NCBI GenBank assembly: GCA_905221605.1
Contig: CAJNDS010001114.1
Location: forward strand, 62,001-126,000
Direction: 5' to 3'
DNA from: Symbiodinium natans
Lineage: Eukaryota; Sar; Dinophyceae; Suessiales; Symbiodiniaceae
Length of the DNA stretch: 64,000 nucleotides
The notes under the pieces were generated by a model. That model was not told the DNA's origin and searched no databases. It saw only the letters and a program-made list of their open reading frames with translations. Within the stretch, counting starts at the first letter, position 1. Each line of letters opens with the position of its first letter. The translations under genes and the position numbers were made by a program. Shown in pieces: positions 45,881 to 55,499 of this stretch.

Positions 45881-46650
45881 TTTCCAGTTGTTTCAGGGAG
45901 GTGCCAAGGAGGCTTCCGGCTTTGGGGTCCAGGGCAGGGTGCAGTTTTCCGGTGCTTTGGTGGAACTTCGCTTTAGTTCGGGGATTTCGAGCTTCGCGGT
46001 TGTGGGGCGAAGCAGGTTAAGCCACCGTTGCATGATCTTCCTTTCTCAACGTTGTGATCCTTGCAGGCCACACGTCCTCAAGCCAACGCACCATGCGATT
46101 TTACGGTTTTGGGACGCAAGGAAAATTACACCGAAGGGTCTTCTGTCTGTCCTGTTGAAGGTTTGCCTCAAGGGCAAGGGAGTTTTATGGTGAGCAGGCA
46201 AACAATAGCTCGAGCTCTAGCTGAGCTGGCTCAAGATTCGGCAAGCTTTGCGGTGTTCAATCGAAAGAGTGGAGTTTTGAACAGAACCCCGAAAATGTGC
46301 TCTCGACATTTCGCATCCTCAACGGGTGAGAATTCCGCTGACATCATCAAGCCAACCTGTCACGTCGCAGCCCTAGGCGCTTAGCGCCCTCAACCCCAGG
46401 CCTCAATGAAAACCCTGAACCCTGATTTTCGTTTTCCCAACCCCTGAAACTCGGAATCTCAAGCTTTGAGCCCCTCAACCGGGAACCCCCAAACCGACGA
46501 CACCCGAGTCGAATCAGCTGATCCGTTGTCGGACGCCGTCTACCCACAAGCCAATGCCCTCAGCGACTCACGTCACACCACCAGAGCTTGTGCTGAGGAC
46601 TCTCCAAACATAACGTAAACCATCTTAGTAGCCCAGTAGCCAATATTACA
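45881..46650. other. Gene-free stretch
   Basis: No PPR signature and no recognisable gene; open plus-strand frames at 45888-46384 lack motifs. Confidence 0.4.
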
Positions 46651-46652
46651 AG

Positions 46653-46731
46653 TAGGGTACCCTTTTTTTTGGGTTGGTTACTTTCAAAGGGAACCCAGAA
46701 CCCAAACAAAAGGGCAAAGGGGACCACGGGG
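46653..46731. mobile_element. Repeated element, family G, copy 1
   Basis: GGGTACCC, GGGTTGGTTACTTT, GGGAACC, AACAAAAGGG and AAAGGGG follow in the same order and spacing as at 61215-61292. Ends are only weakly inverted (GGGTACC / GGGGACCAC). Confidence 0.72.
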
Positions 46732-46784
46732 CGACCAAACCATCAAAGCTTGGCTTCGGGTTTGGCGTCGGGACCAGGAGGGCC

Positions 46785-46836
46785 TGCATGGTGGCGAAGG
46801 CACGCCGCCAGGGCACGTTCGAAGGCCGCCCTGCGG
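46785..46836 (-). CDS. PPR-like segment, partial
   Basis: The minus strand reads RAAFERALAACLRHHAG. It can be read as a degenerate helix (F-E-R-A-L-A-A-C-L). GCAG precedes it (acceptor-like). Short and weak, but correctly oriented within the series. Confidence 0.5.
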
Positions 46837-46952
46837 CGCGGATTGGGTTTCAGGGGGTTTTCGTTGCACCTTCAATTGGGTGCATTTCGAGGGTGTAGAA
46901 TGTACAAGTTGGGTGGGTGGGGAGTCTACACGTGTGGACGGCTAACTTCTCT

Positions 46953-47041
46953 AGGATGGCCCAGAAACCATCCGAAAAATATTCCTGAATATGAACCTCT
47001 TAAACCCAATAAGGGGAAATATGAGATATCGAAAGGTCCTA
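46953..47041. mobile_element. MITE-like element, family I, copy 2
   Basis: Starts CTAGGATGGCCC; the core AAAAATATTCCTGAATATGA and CCTCTTAAACCCAATAAGG matches 40100-40188. The right end is eroded (AAAGGTCCTAAG). Confidence 0.75.
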
Positions 47042-47264
47042 AGTCTGTGGAAGGCTACTTGAAGGTTCGTGCCCACCGGCGCGACGCAGGGTCGCGGGGC
47101 GATCAGCTTTATTCTCAAAGTGAAGCACTGCCTTTGAGGGAATATCAGTGGACCACCGGTCTGGGCTCCCGAGGGCTCCCGTTCTTTTCTGGATTTTGCC
47201 ACGCTTGGAGCGCCCGGACAACCGGCTCTCTCTGAACTTTGGCAGGGCTTAAGAGCTGCGCACC

Positions 47265-47309
47265 TGGCTCGTCGAGGGGGTACTGCATGGCCACTGCCAT
47301 CTCCCAGCC
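47265..47309 (-). CDS. PPR-like segment, second-helix type, short
   Basis: The minus strand reads GWEMAVAMQYPLDEP. GWEMAVAMQYPL resembles W-x-x-A-x-x-L. ACAAG precedes it and GTGCGC follows CCAG, a plausible acceptor and donor for a very short exon. Confidence 0.55.
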
Positions 47310-47477
47310 TTGTGTCAATTGGACCGACGAGTGTGCGCAAGGGCTCAAACAGGCTCAAAGAGGTACGGGGCTTAGTGGGCTTAGGTTCTAGAGCGGGCTC
47401 GTGTCATCGTGTCAGTCCTGCATGCCTAACACCCCCTCCCCCATGCGACAGCGCCTTGAATCCAATCTTGGAGATCA

Positions 47478-47496
47478 CCCCCCCCCCCCCCCCCCC
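47478..47496. repeat. C19 homopolymer
   Basis: Nineteen consecutive C on the plus strand. Confidence 0.9.
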
Positions 47497-47739
47497 GCCC
47501 TCGCCACCCACCCGATGATACGAAATCGTGCTGTCCGTACGATGCCGTGCCATCCTTCCCAGAAACCTATGGGTTCGCACAACTCCCAACTCCCCCTAAG
47601 CCCGATTCTGAATACACTTTGGCTTCAGGTCTCGTCACAGACCTTGAAGTTCAGTAGTGAACGAAGCATGGGTTGAAGGGCCTAAATTACCTTCAGCCCG
47701 CAAGCCACACACCGTCGTCATAACTTTCCCTGAGCCCTC

Positions 47740-47850
47740 TGGAGGCCATGGAGCCCCCGTCAGCAGCAGCGGCCACCGCCGCACGCTGAGCGACCCGGTC
47801 GAGACGCCTCGGACGCCCCATCCGCACGTTGAGGAACACAGCGGCCCATC
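47740..47850 (-). pseudogene. Possible decayed PPR segment
   Basis: Adjacent minus frames carry LSVRRWPLLLTGAPW and RSACGGGRCC, which together look like a first-helix end (SAC-GGG) running into a second helix (RWPLLL) across a frame change. GC-rich and open on both strands, so weak. Confidence 0.3.
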
Positions 47851-48009
47851 CGCCACCTCTCCTCCCCCCAACGAAGAACGTGTAAGGCCTGTAGGGCACT
47901 GAGTAGAGTCTTGGAAGCAATCGGGTTTGGGGCTTAGGATGCCCCACTCTCCAACACTTCAAACCCATAAGCTGCGTGCAACGAGCTTGAGACATCCATG
48001 ACCTCATCT

Positions 48010-48072
48010 GCCGGGTAGCAAGCCCCTACAGAGTTCTTGGAACAGGCGAAGCGCGGCGGCCCACTGCGCCCC
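48010..48072 (-). CDS. PPR segment, second-helix type
   Basis: The minus strand reads GAQWAAALRLFQELCRGLL then PGR and TGA. QWAAALRLFQELCRGLLP is a consensus second helix and turn. CTCCAG precedes GGGCGCAG (acceptor-like). No clear donor before the stop. Confidence 0.92.
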
Positions 48073-48549
48073 TGGAGCAAATAGGGTGACTTCGATGAGG
48101 GGCACCGAAACAGCCAACACCTCGCTTCTTCTTCAGGAGTTGACCATCTTGAATAGGCCCCACACCCTTCGTGACGCCACGCCCGGGTGCAATCCAGCTT
48201 AGAGGCCACAACCCGTGAAAACAAACCCCGAATTTCCACCAGAAGGTGGTTGCGTCGGGTTTCAAGGCTTAACCTTAGCTCACGTGAGCCATGTGCTCCA
48301 TGTTCTCCACTTTAAACTCTGATGTTGAACCATGAAAGGCACGAGGCTGTGACTCACTGGCATCACCCTAAACGAAACTAGAAAGCTGACAACCAAGTAC
48401 CTGCAGCTGCAAGACGGCTGTAGGCACTGGCTTCAGGATCCGATGTCGTCACCAAATAAGTGCCAAATGCCCATCTCAGTTTGGGGAGCTGACTCACTAT
48501 AGTACCTAGCTTTTTCGGGGTGCGAAAGGTTCCACGCCCCTGTCCCCCC

Positions 48550-48550
<1 letters not shown>

Positions 48551-48584
<34 letters not shown>
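48551..48584. repeat. C34 homopolymer
   Basis: Thirty-four consecutive C, preceded by CCCCCCT, 22 bases from the PPR segment 48607-48705. Confidence 0.94.
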
Positions 48585-48586
<2 letters not shown>

Positions 48587-48606
48587 CATGTCGAGCACTT
48601 GAGACC

Positions 48607-48705
48607 TCAAAGCCCCCGGCCATGCCTTGGGCGCAAGCCCGGGCGATTGTCCCGGCCACGATGACCTTTGAGATCAGCGGGAGTCCCTCTCGTAAGCTCG
48701 CAGCT
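48607..48705 (-). CDS. PPR segment, first-helix type
   Basis: The minus strand reads LREGLPLISKVIVAGTIARA then CAQGMAGGFE. KVIVAGTIARACAQGM is a first helix with Gly at position 5 (Tyr replaced by Ala). GTCTCA follows the GAG (donor-like). It is open on both sides. Confidence 0.78.
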   Translation of the reverse strand, partial: SCELTRGTPADLKGHRGRDNRPGLRPRHGRGL

Positions 48706-49429
48706 CGGTCACAGGCTGTGTGGGTTTGGAGGGCGAGGGGACTCGGCTGACGGGCCGAATGCGAAATAAGCCACCATGTTATGGACACCTGTGAAGCCCT
48801 CAACCCCCTCAACCCGCACAATTCCCTGCGATGAAAGACTCACTCAACCCCCCCCCACCCTCCTAAACAAACCTAACTACAGCACACGGCGGCAAAAACA
48901 CAGAAACCTCAAACCTTAAAACCCCTACGAGCTCAAAGCACGCTTAGGCAGTAGCATTGGGCTGGAGGGAAAGCTGCTGAGAGCCTTCGAGAAGTGCTGT
49001 CGCCTTCCGGGTCGTTTCGGAGGGATTTTCGGATTCAGGAGGTGCTCCGCTCGACGTCTCAGACTTTGTATGGTTCCGGATGACCAATATGGCATGGTTC
49101 GGTTCATGCCGCAAAAGGTTGCGGGCAAGGCAAAATGGACTTAGGATACTTATGATAGCTAAAGGGGACCTAAGGGGACCTCAGATAAGGGCCGAGAGAT
49201 CGCAGCATGGTCCAATGAGAAGAACGGGCGAAGAGGAGGAGTGGTTTCAAGTCTCGACACTGCGGTAGCTGTGAACCCTTGCCTGGTGCAAGAGACGTTG
49301 GGGCGGCGCAAGAGGAGCATTCGGCGAGAGATGGGTGTGTTTGGGCGGTTGAAGAACTCTGCGGCCTGTTGGAGGGGCGAGATTCGACAAGAGGTGCGGC
49401 AACCTGCCGGATGCCGAATGCCTCTCGTT

Positions 49430-49442
49430 CTAGGGTTTAGGG
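49430..49442 (+). repeat. Short telomere-like TTTAGGG tract
   Basis: AGGGTTTAGGG, under two units, about ten bases past the 3' edge of the PPR exon 49452-49543. Counted only because of that position. Confidence 0.6.
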
Positions 49443-49451
49443 TGCGCTCCT

Positions 49452-49543
49452 GCCCACATTGGCCTGTCGCCACTGCTCTGCCCTGTCGCAAGCGCTGAGC
49501 GCGGCCCCGAAGGTGATGATGTTGCCTGCTGGCAGTTGGTCTG
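49452..49543 (-). CDS. PPR exon, both helices
   Basis: The minus strand reads QLPAGNIITFGAALSACDR then AEQWRQANVG. LPAGNIITFGAALSACDRAEQWRQA is junction, first helix (Gly at position 5), turn and start of the second helix. TTTTCAG immediately before ACCAAC is a textbook acceptor. Among the best PPR exons here; its variant is nearly repeated at 32715-32790. Confidence 0.95.
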
Positions 49544-49547
49544 AAAA

Positions 49548-50040
49548 CATTGAACTTGTCAAAAGCTTAGGCTGAAGCCTGGGTGAACTGAAAACTCAGG
49601 AGGGGCAAGCGCCGACTAGCAGTCATGCAGGGCGCTAATAGAATGCTCTGTCTCTCTCTCTCTCTCTCTCGCTCTCTGTGTCGGTCGGGTGTGTCGGGTG
49701 CGTCGGATGTGGCAGGTGCGTGGGGTGTGGGTGTCGGTGCCGTTGCGGCCGCCATCCCCTCGGACCCCCTCCCCGCCCTTGAGATCATGGAAAGTGAACC
49801 AAGCAGCTGTCAAGCTTGAACAGACTCCCGGAAGCGTCCATACAGCACAAAACCTTCAGCCACCTCCAAAAAACTTGAAGCGCGCCGAAAGCCTGTGACG
49901 CCCTGTGCCGAAAGTTCTCCCCCCCCTCGAAAGCAACTTTAACTAAACCCAAACCCCAATCTGGCCCTAAACCCTATAATTCTCCTAAACCCTAGCTTTA
50001 AGCCCCTGAAAGTTTTCAAAAAAACGCCCCGACCACCTTG
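49548..50040. other. Gene-free stretch
   Basis: No supportable gene. It holds (CT)n at 49652-49678, a GTGTCGG-rich patch to 49740 and degenerate telomere-like words (49940-50000). Confidence 0.45.
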
Positions 50041-50043
50041 CAG

Positions 50044-50119
50044 CTGCTGCGGCCGCATCTCGGCCAAGGAAGCCGAGGCGTGGCTCCAAGCCGACAAGCG
50101 GCCCTGGGCCTTGAAGGGA
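50044..50119 (+). CDS. Coding-like exon on the plus strand, unknown family
   Basis: After TTGCAG (acceptor-like) the plus strand reads CCGRISAKEAEAWLQADKRP then WALKG and TAG, with GTAGGC (donor-like) overlapping the stop. The charged helical composition looks coding. It lies opposite to the PPR series and 28 bases before a TTTAGGG tract. I do not recognise the family. Confidence 0.42.
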
Positions 50120-50147
50120 TAGGTAGGCTCTGTTTTTTTGGGGGAGG

Positions 50148-50206
50148 GTTTCGGGTTTAGGGTTTAGGGTTCAGGGTTCAGGGTTTAGGGTTTAGCGTTT
50201 AGGGGT
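50148..50206 (+). repeat. Telomere-like TTTAGGG tract
   Basis: About eight units with TTCAGGG and TTTAGCG variants, just after the exon-like piece 50044-50119. Confidence 0.94.
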
Positions 50207-50756
50207 AGGAGGAGGGGGGGGGAAGGGAGGGGATGAACTGTTTGGGGATGTTGGGCTGTTGCTGTTTTTGTTTGATGCGTTTTCGAATCTGAAAAACGGA
50301 GGGTCGTGAGACGGTACAAGTGTTCCAAAGCCGAGTTTCTGCGTCTCTAGAAATATGCAGCTCTTGGGAACCCGTAAGTAATGAACTGCCAGAAGTCGGA
50401 ATTCCGTCAAGAAGCATCTTGCAACACTCTTCTTTCGGAACCGCGCTCTTCGCTCCAGAACTTGGTTTCGACAAGTGACCTACCCTTTTCTTAAGAGCCC
50501 GGACTTTGAACACTAAGGGCTTCGAGCGACATGCTCCTGCCAGGACTGCAGGGGAAAAAAGTCAACCCAGATGCCTACAGCGAATGCCCAGTGAGAAGAG
50601 ACCTGCAGCCCGCAGGAAAATATCGGGCCCATGTAAAGCCCCTGTGTCAAAAACCTCCATACTCTTGGCAGCTGCTGCTCTTCCGGCAGCATCGCAACAT
50701 CGAGACGCCTCCCAAACCTTGAAACCCTCGAAGCCTTGCGCAAGGACTTCCGAACG

Positions 50757-50812
50757 AAACCCCTAAATCCTAAACCCTGAGCCCCTAAACCCTAAAAACC
50801 CTAAACGCCCTA
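50757..50812 (-). repeat. Degenerate telomere-like tract
   Basis: CCCTAAATCCTAAACCCTGAG-type words, five to six units, 20 bases from the PPR segment 50830-50890. Confidence 0.8.
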
Positions 50813-50829
50813 GACCGCAAATCCTTTAC

Positions 50830-50890
50830 ACTGCTCCCAGGTGCTGCGATGGTCGTGCCATAGGCAACAACCGGGTGGATCCGGCGTTGG
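50830..50890 (-). CDS. PPR segment, first-helix type
   Basis: The minus strand reads RIHPVVAYGTTIAAPGSSV. HPVVAYGTTIAA is a repeat junction and first helix with Gly at position 5; Cys is replaced by Pro. Telomere-like words lie on both sides (50757-50812 and 50914-50932). Confidence 0.8.
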
Positions 50891-50913
50891 GGTCCTGGGC
50901 CAAACTCTGGAGG

Positions 50914-50932
50914 GTTTAGGGTTTAGGGTGTA
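50914..50932 (+). repeat. Short telomere-like TTTAGGG tract
   Basis: Two and a half units, upstream (minus-sense) of the PPR segment 50830-50890. Confidence 0.85.
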
Positions 50933-51451
50933 AGGTTAGGGATTGAAATTTGAAAGTTTCTTCGACCCTTCTGTTTGGGGGTGCCCGAAATCATGCGAAA
51001 GCGATTCCGAAAAACTGCAGTGGGCTTGGAAGGCCCCAAACTCCCTTGGCCCTATGACCTGAAGCCCCAAGGTCCCTCAATCCGAGGCCTCAATCCCGTG
51101 AGCCACTTGCAAATTGAAGAGACAAGTTGGAGAACCCTGAGACCCTGTCTCCACCCAAATTCCGCGCGTTAAGGCCGGGATGGGCAAGCAGTTTCCGCCG
51201 GCGGGGCCTACTTGTTTAGTGTTTATAAGGGGAGCGCGGAAGCATAACCTTGGGGATCATGTTGAAGGGTTTACATTCTCGACTACTAAGTCAGCCAAGC
51301 CCAAGAGCACCAAGTCAGATCAGGCGCCAGGTTACAAACCCGAAGCTTGAGTTTGCCGTGAGCCCTGAACTGCAAGACAAGTTGTTGCCCTTGACATCCC
51401 CTAATCCGCAAAAAACAAGCAGGAAATGAAAAGTTAAAAACAAAAAACCTT

Positions 51452-51494
51452 AAGCCTAAACCCTAAACCCGAAACCCTAAACCCTGAACCCAAA
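51452..51494 (-). repeat. Telomere-like CCCTAAA tract
   Basis: Six units with CCCGAAA and CCCTGAA variants, at the downstream (minus-sense) edge of the exon 51499-51575. Confidence 0.93.
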
Positions 51495-51498
51495 ACCC

Positions 51499-51575
51499 AC
51501 AAGAGCATCGACTTTCCCTTCTTCGAGGGTGCCTGCGTCAACGAGCTGCAGCGCGTCCGCCCAGTCCGCTTGCGA
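51499..51575 (-). CDS. PPR-like exon bracketed by inverted telomere-like tracts
   Basis: The minus strand reads ASQADWADALQLVDAGTLEE then GKVDAL. QADWADALQLVDAGTLEEGKVD matches turn, second helix and next-repeat junction. GTGGGT follows GCTCTT (donor-like). CCCTAAA lies on one side and TTTAGGG on the other (51627-51702), the same arrangement as at 39.4 kb. Confidence 0.75.
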
Positions 51576-51626
51576 GGCCATGTGCCAGGGGCCATGCCAT
51601 GGGCACCAGAGTGTCCCAACTACGCT

Positions 51627-51702
51627 AGGGTTTAGGGTTTAGGGTTTAGAGTTTAGGGTTTAGGGTTTAGGGTGTAAGGTTTCGGGTTTAGGGTCTAGGG
51701 TT
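51627..51702 (+). repeat. Telomere-like TTTAGGG tract
   Basis: About eleven units with TTTAGAG, TGTAAGG and TTTCGGG variants. Confidence 0.95.
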
Positions 51703-51737
51703 GCACTCTCCAAGCTGAAGGCTCGAAACTTCCAACA

Positions 51738-51775
51738 CCCTTAACCCTAAAACCCTAAACTCCTAAAACCCCAAA
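51738..51775 (-). repeat. Degenerate telomere-like tract
   Basis: CCCTTAACCCTAAAACCCTAA then CTCCTAAAACC, just before the exon-like segment 51782-51915. Confidence 0.82.
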
Positions 51776-51781
51776 AAACCC

Positions 51782-51915
51782 ATGCAGAAGTTCTTCCACA
51801 TCCCGAGCCAGAGCGACAGACCAGCAAAGCGCATGAAGCACCCGCATTGGGGGGTGTCCCTGCCCCGAGCTGAAGTGGCACAGTCCAGGGATCCCTTCGT
51901 TTACTCTGAACCCTA
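51782..51915 (+). CDS. Coding-like segment open on both strands
   Basis: The plus strand from ATG reads MQKFFHIPSQSDRPAKRMKH then PHWGVSLPRAEVAQSRDPF, ending at TAA inside CCCTAAA. The minus strand is also open, with VLHALCWSVALARDVEELLH, which has a faint PPR look. I cannot decide the strand. It lies between two telomere-like patches, consistent with the pattern seen at PPR exons. Confidence 0.4.
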
Positions 51916-52839
51916 AACACCAATCCCGAAACCCTCTAAGACTCTAAGTCCTATACGCTCTTGAGCGTAATCTAGTAGCCCTAAACCCTTGCAACCCTCA
52001 ACGCAGCGCACCCTGCGAACGGCTCTTCTGAGCTTCCAAGTCAGCTCTTGGGGACAGGATGCACAAGACATAGGGCCCTGAGCTCACTTTAGCTCTAGTT
52101 TTCAGATGTCATAGGTGAGAGGAGCCTCCGTGTGGAGGCTACAGGGTTTGGGGTGCAGGGGGTCCAGGTGCAAAAAAGCCCGGAACAGAAGCAACGAGAA
52201 AGAGTTTGCCGGAGTTACGGCAGCGAGGCTAATGGCGAGGATGCGGATCATCTCCTCAGGGGGCGGGCCAGAACCTTACACTCCCAAATCCCAAAAGCCC
52301 CAAATAAGGCCAAGGCGTCCAAGGCCCTGGATCCCTCAGCCCTCAACCCTGAAACCAAGGACCTAAATTGAGGCCAGAAGTCATAAAGCACCACATCCTT
52401 TACCCATCAAACGCTTCAATCCAATATCCGAGTCCCAGAGCACTAGGCACTCTAAGCACTTCGGACCCGGAAGCCATCGTAAACCCAGCCTATCTTCACC
52501 GGCAGTTTCGGGCGGGTTTTGGGGATACGTGCGCCGCGGGCTGGAGCGGCGTTTTAGCGTTCACGCGGCGCAGGGATCAGCATTTAGTGTACCGCCACTT
52601 CATGTGGCTATCGGGGTCTCTAGTATAAAGGAATCCTACCATCTGGGGGCAAAAATTCCGGGCCCCCCCCATTTTCCTAAACCCACATGCAAGGATCCCG
52701 GCCTGTGCAGGAGCAAGGGTGTGTTGGGGGCTTTCCCTTCCTTCGCCCAACGTGTTCCAGCTGGATCCAACGGCCGATGACAGAAGCAGCAACTTGTAAG
52801 AAGCTCACAGGATGGGGATTCAGAAGCTCTAAACAATAA

Positions 52840-52905
52840 ACAATATTCTTCCTTGGAAGCGAAATATAGGGATTATTATTCTTTATGTTTTGGGGGTTCT
52901 TAAGG
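52840..52905. mobile_element. MITE-like element, family E, copy 3
   Basis: CAATATTCTTCCTT, AATATAGGGATTATTATT and GGGGGTTCTTAAG match the core and right end of 2495-2609. The left terminus is lost. Confidence 0.7.
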
Positions 52906-53254
52906 AAAAAAAGCAAAGGGTGGGGATTCAGTTGGCGTCTTGTGCGTAGAATCTAGGCTTCACGGGATTGAGGGGCCTTGCTAGGGCCTCAGAGTAGGCC
53001 AGAGGCTGGCTTTCGCGTTTGCCGGGTAGTTACAGCCCCTCAAGGTAGCTCTGACCACCCTCCACGCTTCAACTCAAAGCACCCAACATGAAGCAGCCTA
53101 CAGCATAGAGCGTCAGCCTTGAGCCTATCTCTGCTCAGTATGCCTGTGCATAGACCCTTCAACTCTACAAGCAGGGTGGCACCTACCCACCTTACGGCAG
53201 GTGAGTTTGGGTTGAGGCTTTGAGGTTGTTTCTAACTATTGAAAAACACCGCTG

Positions 53255-53322
53255 TTCTTCGTAGGGAATGAGGAGTTAGGGCCCTGTATATACCCTTTAA
53301 GGGAGCCTCATTCCCTGCTAAG
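53255..53322. mobile_element. MITE-like element, family H, copy 2
   Basis: GTTCTTCGTAGGGAATGAGG at the left is mirrored by CCTCATTCCCTGCTAAGAAC at the right, a 20-base inverted repeat with two or three mismatches around a short core (TATATACCCTTTAAGG). Confidence 0.82.
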
Positions 53323-54219
53323 AACCAGACAGAAGATGCTCTGATAGCTGTCTGCACCATCACGCACGCATGCTTTTTTTCTCTTACGCCCTCTGCGATG
53401 TACCACGCAGCTCGACCTGCGCCGTGACCACTGGTATCGACGTAGGAATGTTCAGGGGCAATGAGGACGGTGACAAGGACTAAAATCATGCACTCCTCCA
53501 AACGCCTCAGCCCCAGAATGTTTTGGGAAGTGCCAAGGGCCTCGAAACCGCCAAAGCCATAAAAACGAGTGGATCCCTAATGCGCTAACCATGAGACGGT
53601 AAAATGCCAAATGCCGGGCAACGACTGGGTGCAGGCTTCGCTTTGAAGGCCTTGTGCGGGTTCGGGTGTCTGGCCTTTGAGATATCGCGCCATCCAGCCG
53701 GTTCTGTCAAGGCTTTCTGCCTTGTCTCTCTTGATGCGTGATGTGTTGTGCGGGCTTGCAGCAAACGTTTCTGTGCAAGACATGTTCTAACTTCGACGCG
53801 ATGCGAAGACAATGCTTGTGTAGCACACAAGATAGGCACCGTGCAAAACCTTGCTTTAGTTTCTGTATATCTCCGATGCTCGTCTTTTGTCTCCGCTCGT
53901 GCACTACATTCACTACATGGTGGCTCGTGCCCAGTGTCGTGCGGAAGGCCAGAACATCCGAAAAGGTGTGTGTGTGTGTGTGCGCGTGCTTGGACTGGTG
54001 CACAGCTTCGATTCTTCCGCTGCACTCCAGGTCGCACGGCTAAAAGTGCACATGGTCTTGCGGTAAGAACGGAGAGCTGGACGGTGCTTGTTCCTGCTGG
54101 GATCATCCAGCTTCTTGACCAACCGTTGCACCGAGAACCCCCCCCCCCCCCCGGGTAGGATTTGCGACTTCACGTCTAGGACTTCTATACACCCCTTGGA
54201 ACCTTAATAAAAATAGCAT

Positions 54220-54280
54220 TCTTAATATCCTCTTGGGTGTTGTATAAACAACAATTAAAAAAATCCCAGGGGGCTATTAA
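54220..54280. mobile_element. Repeated element, family J, copy 2
   Basis: TAATATCCTCTTGGGTG, GTATAAACAACAA and ATCCCAGGGGGCTATTAA parallel the sequence at 16425-16485. Confidence 0.5.
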
Positions 54281-54381
54281 CTTGGGGAACTGCCCCACAC
54301 TTTAAGCAGGTTGTGGCCTCCTCCGCGCGTGCGGGCAGTCGCAGTGCTTCGACCCTCAGAGGTCTCTTGGTGAGGGCAGAG

Positions 54382-54460
54382 CTACTATTTGCTTAAAAAC
54401 CCCAAAAGAAAAAACAATAATCCCTATATTAACCTTAAGGGTTTCTTAAGCAATTAGTAG
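54382..54460. mobile_element. MITE-like element, family E, copy 2
   Basis: CTACTATTTGCTTAAAAACC at the left is mirrored by GGTTTCTTAAGCAATTAGTAG at the right. The core has ATAATCCCTATATTAACC, in inverse orientation to copy 1. About 79 bases. Confidence 0.82.
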
Positions 54461-54849
54461 AGAGTTGAAGGTCCTAGTGTGTTTGAAATCGGGGTCCGGG
54501 AACCTCTGGTATGAAATCGTGTAGTCCCAGTGTGTGCAGCCCTTTTCGGGGCCCAAAAGGGTCTGGGGTTGCGGGTTGTAGAAAGGAGAGCTGCTAGTTA
54601 CTTTCGCTGTGGCTATAAGTTTCCTGAACGCCTGTGCTTTGGTAGGGAGTTCTGGGGACTGCATGCGTTCACAGTGGCTTGTAGGGTGGGAGGTTTGCAG
54701 CAAGATTGCGTGGTCAAAGGGGCCTGATGGCCCAACATACGATTTGAAGGAACACCTAAGGCAACACCTTCTTCAACCGAACCTCATCTCAACAAGCAAG
54801 TCCTCCTTGCGAGGAAAACATGAAGCATCATGAAGCCTTAGGGCAGGGC

Positions 54850-55221
54850 TTAGGGGCGTTTAGGGGGTTGAGGGGTTGGAGCTTGCATGAAATGTCTGGC
54901 GGCCGCTTCGAGGAACTCCGCCATTCCCACTGCTTTTTGGAGAGAAATGCCTTCCGGGCCTTGGGGCAGCCACCACACTGGAGAAGTAGAGCCAAGGCGC
55001 TGCCGAAGCCGCCGCCGCCACTGAAAGAGGGACAGCGCTATGAAAATCAGCAGGCACACGGCCACAACCTCAGGCGGCCCCATACCGATGCGGGCTGAGA
55101 GCTTTGGGAAATCCATGAGGGACAGCGCGAAATTCGGGCTGACGGCAAAGGCTTCCCGAGTTCCGGCTGTAATGAGTTGGATGAGTCTAGAGCTCGGAGA
55201 CCCCCCCCCCCCCCCTCTCAA
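54850..55221 (-). CDS. Possible membrane protein, unknown family
   Basis: A minus-strand frame of 123 codons whose first residues come from a poly-G run and are not credible. The convincing part starts near SSRLIQLITAGTREAFAV and continues to MGPPEVVAVCLLIFIALSL, a hydrophobic segment of about 17 residues, followed by QWRRRLRQRLG, a strong positive cluster typical of the cytoplasmic side of a membrane anchor, then GISLQKAVGMAEFLEAAAR. CTCTCAG before CCCGCATC could be an acceptor inside it. Family not recognised. The plus strand is partly open. Translation start unknown. Confidence 0.4.
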   Translation of the reverse strand: MRGGGGGSPSSRLIQLITAGTREAFAVSPNFALSLMDFPKLSARIGMGPPEVVAVCLLIFIALSLFQWRRRLRQRLGSTSPVWWLPQGPEGISLQKAVGMAEFLEAAARHFMQAPTPQPPKRP

Positions 55222-55387
55222 AAAAAGGACTTGGACAAACCCTCAAAAGCAAGTCCACAAGTAAACTTCGAACCCAGTAGACAGTCCAGAGCCGAGAACA
55301 GCCTTAACGTCTCAAACTCCGAACCCCAAAAATGTCCACCCTCGACCCTGGACTACCGCTGAACCTGCTAAACCCGCTTCGCCGCTA

Positions 55388-55492
55388 ATATAGGGGCCTT
55401 AATAATTAGAACAGGATTTTTGGGGGTTACTTTAGTACAATTGTAGAGGGACCACAAGGGAATACTATTGGTGTTCATTTCGACCCCTATAT
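55388..55492. mobile_element. MITE-like element, family D, reference copy
   Basis: Terminal inverted repeats AATATAGGGGCC ... GACCCCTATATT. The core has TTAATAATTAGAACAGGATT, TTTGGGGGTTAC and ACAAGGGAATACTATT. About 105 bases. Relatives at 23481, 24922, 34571 and a half copy at 41781. Confidence 0.88.
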
Positions 55493-55499
55493 TCTACCA

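Larger units (their letters stand above)
51916..54381. other. Gene-poor stretch
   Basis: Past the end of the PPR series. Open frames on both strands (52115-52371, 53585-54158) lack motifs. Contents: family E and H elements, a (GT)n run at 53967-53981 and a C15 run at 54138-54152. Confidence 0.4.
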
